Shown here: positions 1 through 6,442 of the stretch, one piece after another
How the letters are laid out: every line of letters begins with the position of its first letter
How positions within the stretch are numbered: the stretch's first letter is position 1
NCBI GenBank assembly: GCA_009919445.1
Contig: RGBY01000132.1
Location: forward strand, 1-7,148
From: Planctomycetia bacterium
GTDB lineage: Bacteria > Planctomycetota > Planctomycetia > Pirellulales > UBA1268
Length of the DNA: 7,148 nucleotides
Direction: 5' to 3'
Program-made: the position numbers and the translations under genes
Notes under the pieces: generated by a model
The model's database searches: none
The model's input: the letters and a program-made list of their open reading frames with translations, nothing else
Told to the model about the DNA's origin: nothing

Positions 1-831
1 ACCCTTCGCCGGGTCACGCCCTACGAGCCACCACGCAATCAGGTAGTAGCCCAGGACGACAGCAAGCCCACCGAATCCCCAGCGAAAATACGGGTCGTCC
101 CATACCCCCCTGATGACTGATGGCTGCTCGACTATGCCGGCTGGAAACCGGGCGACGATCGTCAGCCCTTCATTGGCACCAAGTTTGCGTGTTGTTTTGT
201 AGATCACCTGGCGTTGATTGAGGCTCACCTCCGCAGTCAGGTCTTGCTGATTCTTTGAACGGAGCCGGCCCACATAGCCCTCAGGATCGACCTGATCGAG
301 AGGAACCGTCGGCGGGAGGGTCACGGTGGCGGTAACTTCATCAATTGGAAACGCCCAGGCATGTCCGGTCGCATTCCAATAAACCTCGTCATGGTCTTCA
401 AAGAAACGCAGTTGGCGGGTCGTGTAGCGAATGACGTAGGTGTGCTGCCCGTGAGGAATGGTGATGTTCTTTTGGCCAATGTAGATCCGGGTGAAAATGT
501 CGTGTGAGTCAGTATGGAAAGAGGCCGGCTGTCCGTCGTACGTAACGCTGATGAGATTGAAAGGGACTGATGTCTTGAGTCCGAAAGGGCCGCCAGCGTA
601 GCGGACCGGAATGTCCCGATAGATGCCCCGCTTGATCTTGTCACCTTCTGCAGTGACCGTGATCGTTTCGGTGACGTCAAAGAGCCCGTCGGCGGCGACC
701 ACTAAATCACTGCGAAATGAGTTGATGCGTTCGGCTGCATCTGCTGAGAGCGGACAGGTCAGCCCAAAACAGAGCAGGATGACGCGGAAGAGCCTCTGCC
801 AGGTGCGTCGATTCTGGAAAGAAAGGTTCAT
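1..831 (-). CDS. DUF2207 family membrane protein, C-terminal part beyond the window
   Basis: This is the N-terminal 277 residues of a DUF2207 protein, open to the left edge. An N-terminal hydrophobic segment (about residues 14-30) ending near SADA-A looks like a Sec signal peptide. The exported domain follows (about 34-230) with the family hallmarks ERINSF, GDKIKRGIYRDIPV (about 63-76), the FFEDHDEVYWNATG block (about 143-156) and a TLPP strand end. A transmembrane helix follows at about 252-270, then GRDPAKG, which in this family introduces the cytoplasmic part. Family members are usually around 550-650 residues, so more than half is missing. The start is fixed by GGAGG seven bases upstream (plus-strand positions 839-843) and by a four-base ATGA overlap with lemA, implying translational coupling. 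The molecular function of DUF2207 is unknown. The family assignment is confident; any envelope role is inferred. Confidence 0.88.
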   Translation of the reverse strand, partial: MNLSFQNRRTWQRLFRVILLCFGLTCPLSADAAERINSFRSDLVVAADGLFDVTETITVTAEGDKIKRGIYRDIPVRYAGGPFGLKTSVPFNLISVTYDGQPASFHTDSHDIFTRIYIGQKNITIPHGQHTYVIRYTTRQLRFFEDHDEVYWNATGHAWAFPIDEVTATVTLPPTVPLDQVDPEGYVGRLRSKNQQDLTAEVSLNQRQVIYKTTRKLGANEGLTIVARFPAGIVEQPSVIRGVWDDPYFRWGFGGLAVVLGYYLIAWWLVGRDPAKG

Positions 832-1436
832 GATGGACCCTCCAGGGAAACTCGGGGGACGGCTCGTTCACCAATCGATTCCACCTCGAAGTATTCAGCT
901 GGAACGAATCGGAACCAGTTGGCCACGAGATTGGAAGGAAATGACTCCACCGCGATGTTGAGGTCTCGAACAGCACCGTTGTAGTAGCGACGGGAATATT
1001 GAAGGGCGTCTTCAATTTCGACCAACTGGCCTGAGAGTTGGGCGAAGTTTGCGTTTGCCTTGAGGTCTGGGTAGGCCTCGGCGAGTGCAAACAGTGATTT
1101 CAGGCCGCTAGTCAGACGGTTTTCTTCGAGGTTGATCTCGGCCATGGTGGTGGCGGTGTCAGCCGCAGTCCGCAGGCGGGTGACGTCTTCAAGGACGGAG
1201 CGTTCGAATGACGCGTAGCCTTGAACACAGGCAATCAAGTTGGGGACAAGCTCATGTCGCCGTTTGAGCTGAACATCAATGCCGCTGGAGCCCTCCTTGA
1301 CCAGATTGTGCCGCCGGACAAGGCGATTGTAGGCGAGGGTGAGCAGACATGTGGCCGTCACGGCCAGGGCAGCGGTTATCAGCACCGCCATACCACCACC
1401 TGTAATCGTCAGGCCAACAAGATACGGTGCTGCCAT
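828..1436 (-). CDS. lemA: LemA family membrane-anchored protein
   Basis: This 202-residue protein has the usual size and order for LemA: a short periplasmic N-terminus, one transmembrane helix (about 14-36), and a helical-bundle domain. The clearest signature begins right after the helix, YNRLVRRHNLVKEG and then DVQLKRRHELVPNL (about 36-67), followed by VQGYASFE. The C-terminal hallmark RRYYNGAVRDLN with the following SFPSNLVA lies at about 149-172. A reading frame continues 69 residues upstream, but the methionine at 1436 has GGAGG at a seven-base spacing (1444-1448) and sits just before the anchor, and the extension would cross the sodN 3' end. Its stop overlaps the DUF2207 start (ATGA). 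LemA and DUF2207 are often neighbours in bacteria. The biochemical role is not established; the Listeria LemA name comes from an antigen epitope. Confidence 0.93.
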   Translation of the reverse strand: MAAPYLVGLTITGGGMAVLITAALAVTATCLLTLAYNRLVRRHNLVKEGSSGIDVQLKRRHELVPNLIACVQGYASFERSVLEDVTRLRTAADTATTMAEINLEENRLTSGLKSLFALAEAYPDLKANANFAQLSGQLVEIEDALQYSRRYYNGAVRDLNIAVESFPSNLVANWFRFVPAEYFEVESIGERAVPRVSLEGPS

Positions 1437-1462
1437 GCTGCGGCCTCCAGTGTTGAAGGAAA

Positions 1463-1494
1463 CTCCCCGACGGACTGATGGGTCCGCCGGGGAG
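1463..1494 (-). terminator. Strong hairpin after sodN, candidate terminator
   Basis: Two 13-base arms (1463-1475 and 1482-1494) flank a six-base loop. On the plus strand there is one A/C mismatch; in the minus-strand transcript the same position is a G-U pair, so the RNA stem is fully paired and very GC-rich. Only TTT then CC follows, so the U-tract is weak. It lies 67 bases past the sodN stop and 26 bases before the lemA start. It would either end the sodN transcript or act as a processing or attenuation structure ahead of lemA. Confidence 0.5.
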
Positions 1495-1508
1495 AAAGCA
1501 ACCTTGGT

Positions 1509-1534
1509 GCCGAGTGGATCTGAGTTTACTCGGC
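1509..1534. repeat. Perfect 7-bp inverted repeat in the sodN-lemA spacer
   Basis: GCCGAGT at 1509-1515 and ACTCGGC at 1528-1534 form a perfect seven-base stem with a 12-base loop, separate from the stronger hairpin at 1463-1494. It is 26 bases past the sodN stop. It could be a second 3' end structure or an operator for lemA; the sequence does not decide. Confidence 0.4.
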
Positions 1535-1560
1535 TTAAACATTGAGGAGATTCGGCTGGG

Positions 1561-2013
1561 TTAGTGGAAGTCGGGCTCTTTGCCTTCGTAGGCCCGGTAG
1601 AGATTGAGAATAGCCGCTTCGAGCGACTCGGCAGTAACGCCATCGACTGATTGCTTGCACTTCATGGCAGCGACAGTGACTGCATGGGCTGCCTTGAGTT
1701 GCTCGACGTAGCGGTCGGAATCGGCCTTAATCCGCTGAGCGAGAAAGTAATCAGCAATCGTCGCCTGAATCGCCCCGGCGTGCTCGTCCTTGGTCATGAT
1801 CCAGCGGCCCAGTTGATTTGCCGATTGGCCAGACAGGCCTGCAGCGGTGAGTTCCTCGATTTGGCCTTGGGCTTTGGCAATTGTCTTGGTGTCTTCGAGT
1901 AGTTTTTCGAAGCGCAGTTGATCACCGTAGATGCCGCAGGGAACCTGACAATGGGCAAATGCAGTGGAGCAGAGTAGGGCGGTGGCCAGCAGGGCCAGCA
2001 ACGAGCGTCTCAT
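1561..2013 (-). CDS. sodN: Superoxide dismutase [Ni], exported by a signal peptide
   Basis: Ni-SOD converts superoxide to oxygen and hydrogen peroxide using a nickel ion held by the first residues of the mature chain. The 150-residue precursor starts with MRRSLLALL and a hydrophobic stretch ending AFA (1-20), a good signal peptidase I site. Cleavage there leaves HCQVPCGIY, the family nickel hook HCxxPCGxY: mature His1, Cys2, Pro5, Cys6, Tyr9 (precursor H21, C22, P25, C26, Y29). The remaining helices carry family blocks RWIMTKDEHA (about 70-79), YFLAQRIK (about 89-96) and AAMKCKQSVD (about 115-124). The mature length of 130 is slightly longer than the roughly 117 of Streptomyces. The start at 2013 has GGAG nine bases away (2023-2026); a 15-residue upstream extension rich in W, H and P would spoil the signal peptide. 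No SodX-type propeptide protease is in view, which fits maturation by signal peptidase. Confidence 0.95.
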   Translation of the reverse strand: MRRSLLALLATALLCSTAFAHCQVPCGIYGDQLRFEKLLEDTKTIAKAQGQIEELTAAGLSGQSANQLGRWIMTKDEHAGAIQATIADYFLAQRIKADSDRYVEQLKAAHAVTVAAMKCKQSVDGVTAESLEAAILNLYRAYEGKEPDFH

Positions 2014-2039
2014 CGGGGAAATCTCCGGGTGAAAAGGGT

Positions 2040-2050
2040 GTGGAAACCAC
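2040..2050. promoter_or_regulatory. Short inverted repeat upstream of sodN
   Basis: GTGG-AAA-CCAC is an exact 11-base inverted repeat 27-37 bases upstream of the sodN start, inside the 86-base gap after the chemoreceptor gene. Its position would suit an operator or a leader hairpin. It is short enough to be chance, and it does not match a regulator site that I recognise. Confidence 0.2.
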
Positions 2051-2080
2051 CACCACAATACACAACCCGGCTAAAACGGT

Positions 2081-2117
2081 AAAAACCCGAATTGACCCGC
2101 TAGAGGGTAAACCGGGT
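2081..2117 (-). terminator. Candidate terminator overlapping the chemoreceptor 3' end
   Basis: In the minus-strand transcript an imperfect hairpin begins inside the last codons of the chemoreceptor gene. The outer stem is ACCCG/CGGGT (plus-strand 2113-2117 and 2085-2089), the inner stem ACCC/GGGT (2105-2108 and 2095-2098), with a mostly A-T interior between them. The six-base loop holds the TAG stop codon. The stem is followed at once by TTTT, with another TTTT a few bases later. This fits a compact intrinsic terminator separating the receptor operon from sodN, though the stem is imperfect. Confidence 0.4.
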
Positions 2118-4130
2118 GATTTCCCGGTGGAGCCCGTCGGCAGCCTGCTGGAGATCAGCTGTGGCTTCCCGGAAAGCTCCCAACGCATTCTCGCTTTGGT
2201 TTGCACCGTCGGCGACCTGAATCATGGCATCACGGATCTGTTCGGCCCCACCGCTTTGGGCCTGCGTTGCCTCTGCAACCTGGCTGAAGCGATCAGAAAT
2301 GCCCTTCACGGCGGTGATGATTTCGGCAAGTTGCGTCGAGACGCCAGCGATCTCTTCAGCTCCGGTGTCGACGCTTTTGGTGAAGGCGTCCATCTCCATG
2401 ACACCGGCGGAGACGCTCATCTGCATCTCTTTGACGACCTGTTCGATTTCAAGTGATGCCACGGCTGTCTGGTCGGCAAGGCGACGGATCTCCCGAGCGA
2501 TGACCAAAAAACCAAGGCCGTACTCGCCCGCCTTTTCAGCTTCAATGGCGGCATTAATCGAGAGCAGATTAGTCTGGTCAGCTACCTTGGCGATGGTGGT
2601 GACGGCGAGATTAATCGTGCTGGCCCGTTCGTTGATAACGGCCAGTCGCGAACCAAACGATGTCGTGCTTTCGGCTAGTTTCCGCATGGTGGCGTCCATG
2701 CTGGCAAGGTTCTCCCGCCCTTCGATGGCTTTGGCTCCCGTCTGGCCGGCCATGTCGCTGACGGTGTCCATGGTCTCTGCCAGTTCCTTGCCTGTGACGG
2801 TGATTTCCTCTACGGCTGCAACTGTCTGAGAAGTTGACTCACTCAGCCGGCCGACGACCTGCTGCTGCTCGGCACCAGTTGACTGCAAAATCGAGGTTGT
2901 TGTGGCAATGGCGTCGGTCGACGTCTGCACGCGACCAATGAGTGTGCGGAGGTCAGCGGTCATGGTAAGGAGGGCTTCCTGCAGAAGCGCCGTTTCGTCG
3001 CGGGAGGAAACGGCAATCGTTCCACGGAGGTCGCCAGCGGCAACTCGTCGAGCCAGGTCAACGGCCTGACGGATCGGCCTGCTGATTGAGCGGGCGACAA
3101 TGACAGCGGCAAGCCCCACAAGCACAACGGTCACACCAAGAAGCGCGACGATGAGGGAACGCTGAAAGCGGACCAGGGCAAAGGCCTCGTCCGCATCCTG
3201 CTTGGCGACAAGGCCCCAGCGATAACTCGGCAGGTAACACCAGGCTGCTGCCACCTGCTGACGGCGGTAGTCGGGGAAGATCGAATAGCCTCGGTCACCA
3301 CTGGAGGCCCGGCGGGCTGCAAGAGCCTCATCGGCCATGAGCGAGACGGTCAGGCTATAGGCGGCGTCGGGACGGTGCCGGAGTGGTGCAGTGATGCGGG
3401 CGACGTCGCCGAGCCGTTCAGCGACCAGAATTTCACCGGTTGACGCCAGCCCCGTCGTGTCGGCGAGGATCTGCCAGGCATGATCAGGGCTCAGCCCCAG
3501 GGCAAGCACACCCACCACCATGCCGTCGGAAAAGACCGGGGAGGTGACAAAGGCGAGGGGCGTACCGCTTGCTCCAAACGGCTCAAAGCGACCGAGTTCA
3601 GATTGGAGGAGCGTGCGGGAGCGGTCGAAGCCCTTGGCCAACTCGGTCTCAGCGAAGTTTTTTTCATTCAGGTGCATGCCAGGAGCAAGGTCACTACTGA
3701 GCGAGAAAAGCACCCGCCCCTGACTATCAATGAGGAGCAGGTTGCGGTAGCCAAACGAGTTGGTGACATAGCTCAGGAAATCAGTGAACGGTTTGGCAGC
3801 CTTTTCGAGCTGCTCCCTCGTGTCCTGTCCTGGCGTTGCTGCGGTTTCAGCCAGGCTGGCGACTGCCTCGATCACCGTGGGCGCCCGTGCGAGGGTGGTG
3901 CCATCTTGGACGCGTTCGGCCGCATAGGCTTCTAACTGGCCGGCGCGGGTTGAAGCGATCTGCACGAGCCGTTCGCGGACGGTGTCTTCGAGAGCGCGGC
4001 TGGCAAGCCGTCCGGTAATGGCCGTCAGCAGGCCGCAGGGAACCAGCGAAATGATCAAGAACCAGAATAAGAGCCGCAGCGACAAGGCACGGCGGGGCTT
4101 GGCCTGTTGTCGAATTGGAGCAGTGTCCAT
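2100..4130 (-). CDS. Methyl-accepting chemotaxis protein (dCache-HAMP-MCP signal)
   Basis: This 676-residue receptor has the full transmembrane MCP layout: TM1 (about 17-40), a periplasmic double-Cache-like sensor (about 41-320, with the distal-to-proximal pattern ending DYRRQQVAAAWCYLP and WGLVAK), TM2 (about 325-347), HAMP (about 345-398, SRPI and the conserved RDE), and a long coiled-coil signalling domain to the C-terminus. The kinase-contacting hairpin lies near 511-560: QTNLLSINAAIEAEKAGEYG then GFLVIAREIRRLADQTA. This tip and the VSAGVMEMDAFT block downstream recall WspA-type receptors. No NWETF-like CheR tether ends the protein (it ends RFTL). The start at 4130 has GGGAGG seven bases upstream (4138-4143); an in-frame 19-residue extension lies inside the upstream gene and has less support. 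The start shares one base with the binding-protein stop (TAATG). It should control a CheA-type kinase through CheW, but neither gene is in the window. Confidence 0.95.
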   Translation of the reverse strand: MDTAPIRQQAKPRRALSLRLLFWFLIISLVPCGLLTAITGRLASRALEDTVRERLVQIASTRAGQLEAYAAERVQDGTTLARAPTVIEAVASLAETAATPGQDTREQLEKAAKPFTDFLSYVTNSFGYRNLLLIDSQGRVLFSLSSDLAPGMHLNEKNFAETELAKGFDRSRTLLQSELGRFEPFGASGTPLAFVTSPVFSDGMVVGVLALGLSPDHAWQILADTTGLASTGEILVAERLGDVARITAPLRHRPDAAYSLTVSLMADEALAARRASSGDRGYSIFPDYRRQQVAAAWCYLPSYRWGLVAKQDADEAFALVRFQRSLIVALLGVTVVLVGLAAVIVARSISRPIRQAVDLARRVAAGDLRGTIAVSSRDETALLQEALLTMTADLRTLIGRVQTSTDAIATTTSILQSTGAEQQQVVGRLSESTSQTVAAVEEITVTGKELAETMDTVSDMAGQTGAKAIEGRENLASMDATMRKLAESTTSFGSRLAVINERASTINLAVTTIAKVADQTNLLSINAAIEAEKAGEYGLGFLVIAREIRRLADQTAVASLEIEQVVKEMQMSVSAGVMEMDAFTKSVDTGAEEIAGVSTQLAEIITAVKGISDRFSQVAEATQAQSGGAEQIRDAMIQVADGANQSENALGAFREATADLQQAADGLHREITRFTL

Positions 4131-5458
4131 TAGTTGGCCTCCCGAGCGGCTTGTACGGGGGGCAGGGACGTGGCCGTATTGGCCCATCCACCCCAGCTGC
4201 GGTGGAAGTCTTCGACAAGGGTGGCCCAGGCAGAACGTGACCGGGTAATCGGATAGGGCACCGGCCGGACAGCAACCCCACTGGTCCAGACAATGTCGAA
4301 CTGACCATCAGACCGGATCTTGGCCAGATAGACGGGCCGCCAGGTGTGCTGGGTTTCGGGGTCAACGGCGATGATGCCTTCGGGGGCATTCAGACTCTGG
4401 TGCCGTATGGCGTTTCGTACCTGCTGGACATCGGTGTTGCCCGTTTCGCGAACGGCATTGGCCCAGAGGTTGACGCTGTTATAGGCAGCTGAGATGACGT
4501 CGCTGGTCACCCGATCGTCACCAAAGCGATCCTTGAAGCCGGCGACGAACCGCCTGTTCTCCTCGCGATCAATCGACTGGAAATAGTTCCAGGCCGCATA
4601 GTGGCCGACCATGTCGGCGTGGTTGATATGCCGCAATTCATCCTCTGCAACAGCAAAAGCCACAACCGGTATTTCGTGAGGATCTATTCCCGCCTTTCGT
4701 AGCGATTTGAAAAATGCCAACGCTGAGTCACCAACTACAGAGCAGAGAACAACATCTGGTTTGGAAGTGGCGATCTCTTCTACGAAGTCGTCCAGGTCTG
4801 TGCTGCCAAAGGGCACGTATGCTTCACCAAGTGTGGTGGCCCCAAGCCCTGCGATCTGATCTTTGATGATCTCATTGACGCAGTGCGGCCAGATATAGTC
4901 AGAGCCGATCAGCCAGAATCGTCTGGCGGCGAGTTCGCTATGGCACCACTGCACGGCCGGCGTGATCTGTTGGTTGGGGGCTGCACCGGTGTAGATGACC
5001 TGTGGAGATGTTTCCAGGCCCTCGTAGGCCATGGGATAGACAAGGAGGTGGTCTGCGTCTTCGATGACGGGGAGGACACTCTTGCGGCTTGCGCTGGTAT
5101 AGCAGCCGAAGATCACACTGACCTGCTCTTCATGAATGAGTCGGTCCGCTTCCCGGGCAAAGGTGGGCCAATCAGATTCGCCGTCGGCGATGACCCAGCG
5201 AACTGGCCGTCCCAGCAGCCCGCCTGCCGCATTGATTTGCTCAAGCGCAAGCACCTCGGCATCGATCATCGAGCACTCGCTGACAGCCATCGGTCCCGTC
5301 TCGGAATGAAGGATTCCGACCACGATTGGCTGCCGATCGACTAGGAGGCGATCAGCGAAATACCAGATTGCAACCAGCCCACAGAGGCCCAGCCCAATCA
5401 GGCCCCAGCGGAGGACTGGCCGTGAGCCAACTTTGGCGATTGACGAGAAAATAGCCAT
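4130..5458 (-). CDS. UrtA/AmiC-type periplasmic binding protein, membrane-anchored
   Basis: This 442-residue protein belongs to the type I periplasmic binding fold group that contains the urea binding protein UrtA and the amide sensors AmiC/FmdD. After a hydrophobic segment (about 17-37) the lobe starts IVVGILHSETGPMAVSE (about 45-61). The family blocks IFGCYTSASRKSVLPV (about 116-131), YEGLE, YTGAAPNQQ (about 156-164) and FWLIGSDYIWP (about 181-191) follow, and near the C-terminus LNAPEGIIAVDPETQHTWRP (about 355-374). The N-terminal helix has a cysteine (C26) preceded by leucine, not a valid lipobox, and no clear cleavage site, so it is probably an uncleaved anchor. No permease or ATPase genes are adjacent. 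The next gene is a chemoreceptor overlapping by one base, so presenting ligand to that receptor is a reasonable inference. The substrate (urea, short amide or branched amino acid) cannot be told from sequence alone. No Shine-Dalgarno sequence is evident before this ATG. Confidence 0.9.
   Translation of the reverse strand: MAIFSSIAKVGSRPVLRWGLIGLGLCGLVAIWYFADRLLVDRQPIVVGILHSETGPMAVSECSMIDAEVLALEQINAAGGLLGRPVRWVIADGESDWPTFAREADRLIHEEQVSVIFGCYTSASRKSVLPVIEDADHLLVYPMAYEGLETSPQVIYTGAAPNQQITPAVQWCHSELAARRFWLIGSDYIWPHCVNEIIKDQIAGLGATTLGEAYVPFGSTDLDDFVEEIATSKPDVVLCSVVGDSALAFFKSLRKAGIDPHEIPVVAFAVAEDELRHINHADMVGHYAAWNYFQSIDREENRRFVAGFKDRFGDDRVTSDVISAAYNSVNLWANAVRETGNTDVQQVRNAIRHQSLNAPEGIIAVDPETQHTWRPVYLAKIRSDGQFDIVWTSGVAVRPVPYPITRSRSAWATLVEDFHRSWGGWANTATSLPPVQAAREAN
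4138..4143 (-). promoter_or_regulatory. Ribosome binding site of the chemoreceptor gene
   Basis: GGGAGG in the minus strand lies seven bases before the ATG at 4130 and inside the last codons of the binding-protein gene. It decides the receptor start over the in-frame ATG at 4187 and supports translational coupling. Confidence 0.75.
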
Positions 5459-5572
5459 GGCGACGACAGGTGGGGGAAACGGAGAATATTTGCCCTCAAT
5501 TCTTGCCTAGATTGCCTGTCCGTGCGCGGGTGGCCGACGATTTTTCGATTGGCGTTGTTTAGACGCTGGTTT
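5459..5572. other. Spacer between the DUF1080 and binding-protein genes
   Basis: These 114 bases separate two genes of the same orientation. I see no convincing sigma-70 or sigma-54 promoter pair, no strong terminator hairpin and no good ribosome binding site before the ATG at 5458. The stretch is relatively A/T-rich around 5486-5500 and 5540-5550. A promoter for the binding-protein/receptor pair is expected here but is not visible by eye. Confidence 0.4.
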
Positions 5573-6364
5573 TCATTGTTCGCGAATGCCTGCTGGGGCG
5601 GTCCGCTTCCCCTCTAGGGGCTTGAGAGGCCGCACCCAAATGTTGCGAAACCGTACGGGGTTGCCATGGTCTTGAAGCCGAATCGGCAGATCCGCGGGGT
5701 GCTGCTTGTAGCGAGGGGGGCGGTTGTAGGGGGTGTCGCCGAGCAGCGTGAAGTGGTTCTGGACGACGACACCATTGTGAACCACCGTGACGGTTGCCGG
5801 ACTCAGGAGTTCCCCATCATCCTGAAACCGCGGTGCCTGCCAGATGACGTCGTAGCTATTCCACTCGCCCGGTTTCCGCATGGCGTTTACCAGAGGCGGG
5901 GTCTGTTTATAGATCGCGGCGGCCTGACCGTCGAAGTAGGTTGTGTTGTCGTAAGAGTCGAGAATCTGGATCTCGTAGGGCCCGAAAAAGAGGCCGCTGT
6001 TGCCTCGTGCCTGGCCGCTTCCCTTCGCGGGAAGCGGGGCTGACCACTCGATATGCAACTGGCAATCACCAAAGGTCTGCTGCGTCGAAATCATGCCCTT
6101 GCCAGCAATCAGCACGCCATCGACAACCCGCCAGCGATCAGCTCCCTGCCAGGCCGAGGCATCTGTCCCGTCAAACAGAACAACGGCGTCGCTCGGTGGA
6201 TCCTGATCAGTCTTGCCTGGGGTCACGATTGGCGGTTCGGGCCAGGTGATGCCTGAAAGATACTCACCACCGCTCACGGTGACTGCGGGAAGTGCGACTG
6301 CCCCGATGAGCAGCCACAGCCAGTTGGGCCGTGTGGAACGATGGTGCTGAACGAATTCATTCAT
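5573..6364 (-). CDS. Secreted DUF1080 (3-keto-disaccharide hydrolase family) protein
   Basis: This 263-residue protein is one concanavalin-like DUF1080 domain behind an N-terminal hydrophobic segment (about 14-31, WLWLLIGAVALPAVTV) that reads as a signal peptide or anchor. Family hallmarks in order: VVLFDGTDASAW (about 61-72), GNSGLFFGPYEIQILDSYDN (about 121-140), TYFDGQAAAIYKQTPPLVNA (about 142-161), KPGEWNSYDVIW (about 164-175) and PIRLQDHGNPVRFRNIWVRP (about 227-246). The domain is now described as a 3-keto-glycoside or 3-keto-disaccharide hydrolase and is expanded in Planctomycetota and relatives; the substrate of this copy is unknown. The start at 6364 has GGGGAGG seven bases upstream (6372-6378). 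The reading frame stays open for 74 more codons upstream, but those residues have no family similarity and would bury the signal peptide. No oxidoreductase partner lies in the window. Confidence 0.93.
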   Translation of the reverse strand: MNEFVQHHRSTRPNWLWLLIGAVALPAVTVSGGEYLSGITWPEPPIVTPGKTDQDPPSDAVVLFDGTDASAWQGADRWRVVDGVLIAGKGMISTQQTFGDCQLHIEWSAPLPAKGSGQARGNSGLFFGPYEIQILDSYDNTTYFDGQAAAIYKQTPPLVNAMRKPGEWNSYDVIWQAPRFQDDGELLSPATVTVVHNGVVVQNHFTLLGDTPYNRPPRYKQHPADLPIRLQDHGNPVRFRNIWVRPLKPLEGKRTAPAGIREQ

Positions 6365-6442
6365 TAGGTTGCCTCCCCTTTTCAATCGTGAACATCTGCA
6401 ATCACAGAAAGCTGCCAGCATTGCTGAAAGCCCCCGTAGGGT

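Noticed and set aside
1437..1643. In-frame 69-residue N-terminal extension of LemA
   Set aside because: It overlaps the sodN 3' end and both spacer hairpins, reads as low-complexity S/P/T-rich sequence, and the internal ATG at 1436 has an ideal ribosome binding site immediately before the anchor helix.
1881..2829. Long plus-strand open frames (1881-2456 and 2224-2829) opposite the chemoreceptor
   Set aside because: They are antisense to a well-supported receptor gene, show no recognisable domain, and are expected by chance in GC-rich DNA.
4681..4800. Locally lower GC (about 47-50% by count) inside the binding-protein gene
   Set aside because: The protein stays on-family across the patch, so a transferred or recombined segment is not needed to explain it; the dip is mild.
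4883..5344. A 153-residue plus-strand open frame opposite the binding protein
   Set aside because: It is antisense to conserved UrtA-like blocks and has no recognisable motif; its openness follows from codon bias on the other strand.
5373..5383. Cysteine in the N-terminal helix of the binding protein as a lipoprotein site
   Set aside because: The residue before the cysteine is leucine, whereas a lipobox needs Ala, Gly or Ser there.
5459..5572. Sigma-54-like GG-N10-GC spacing and a TATTCT-like box upstream of the binding protein
   Set aside because: Neither has an acceptable partner element or consensus bases; both match at chance level.
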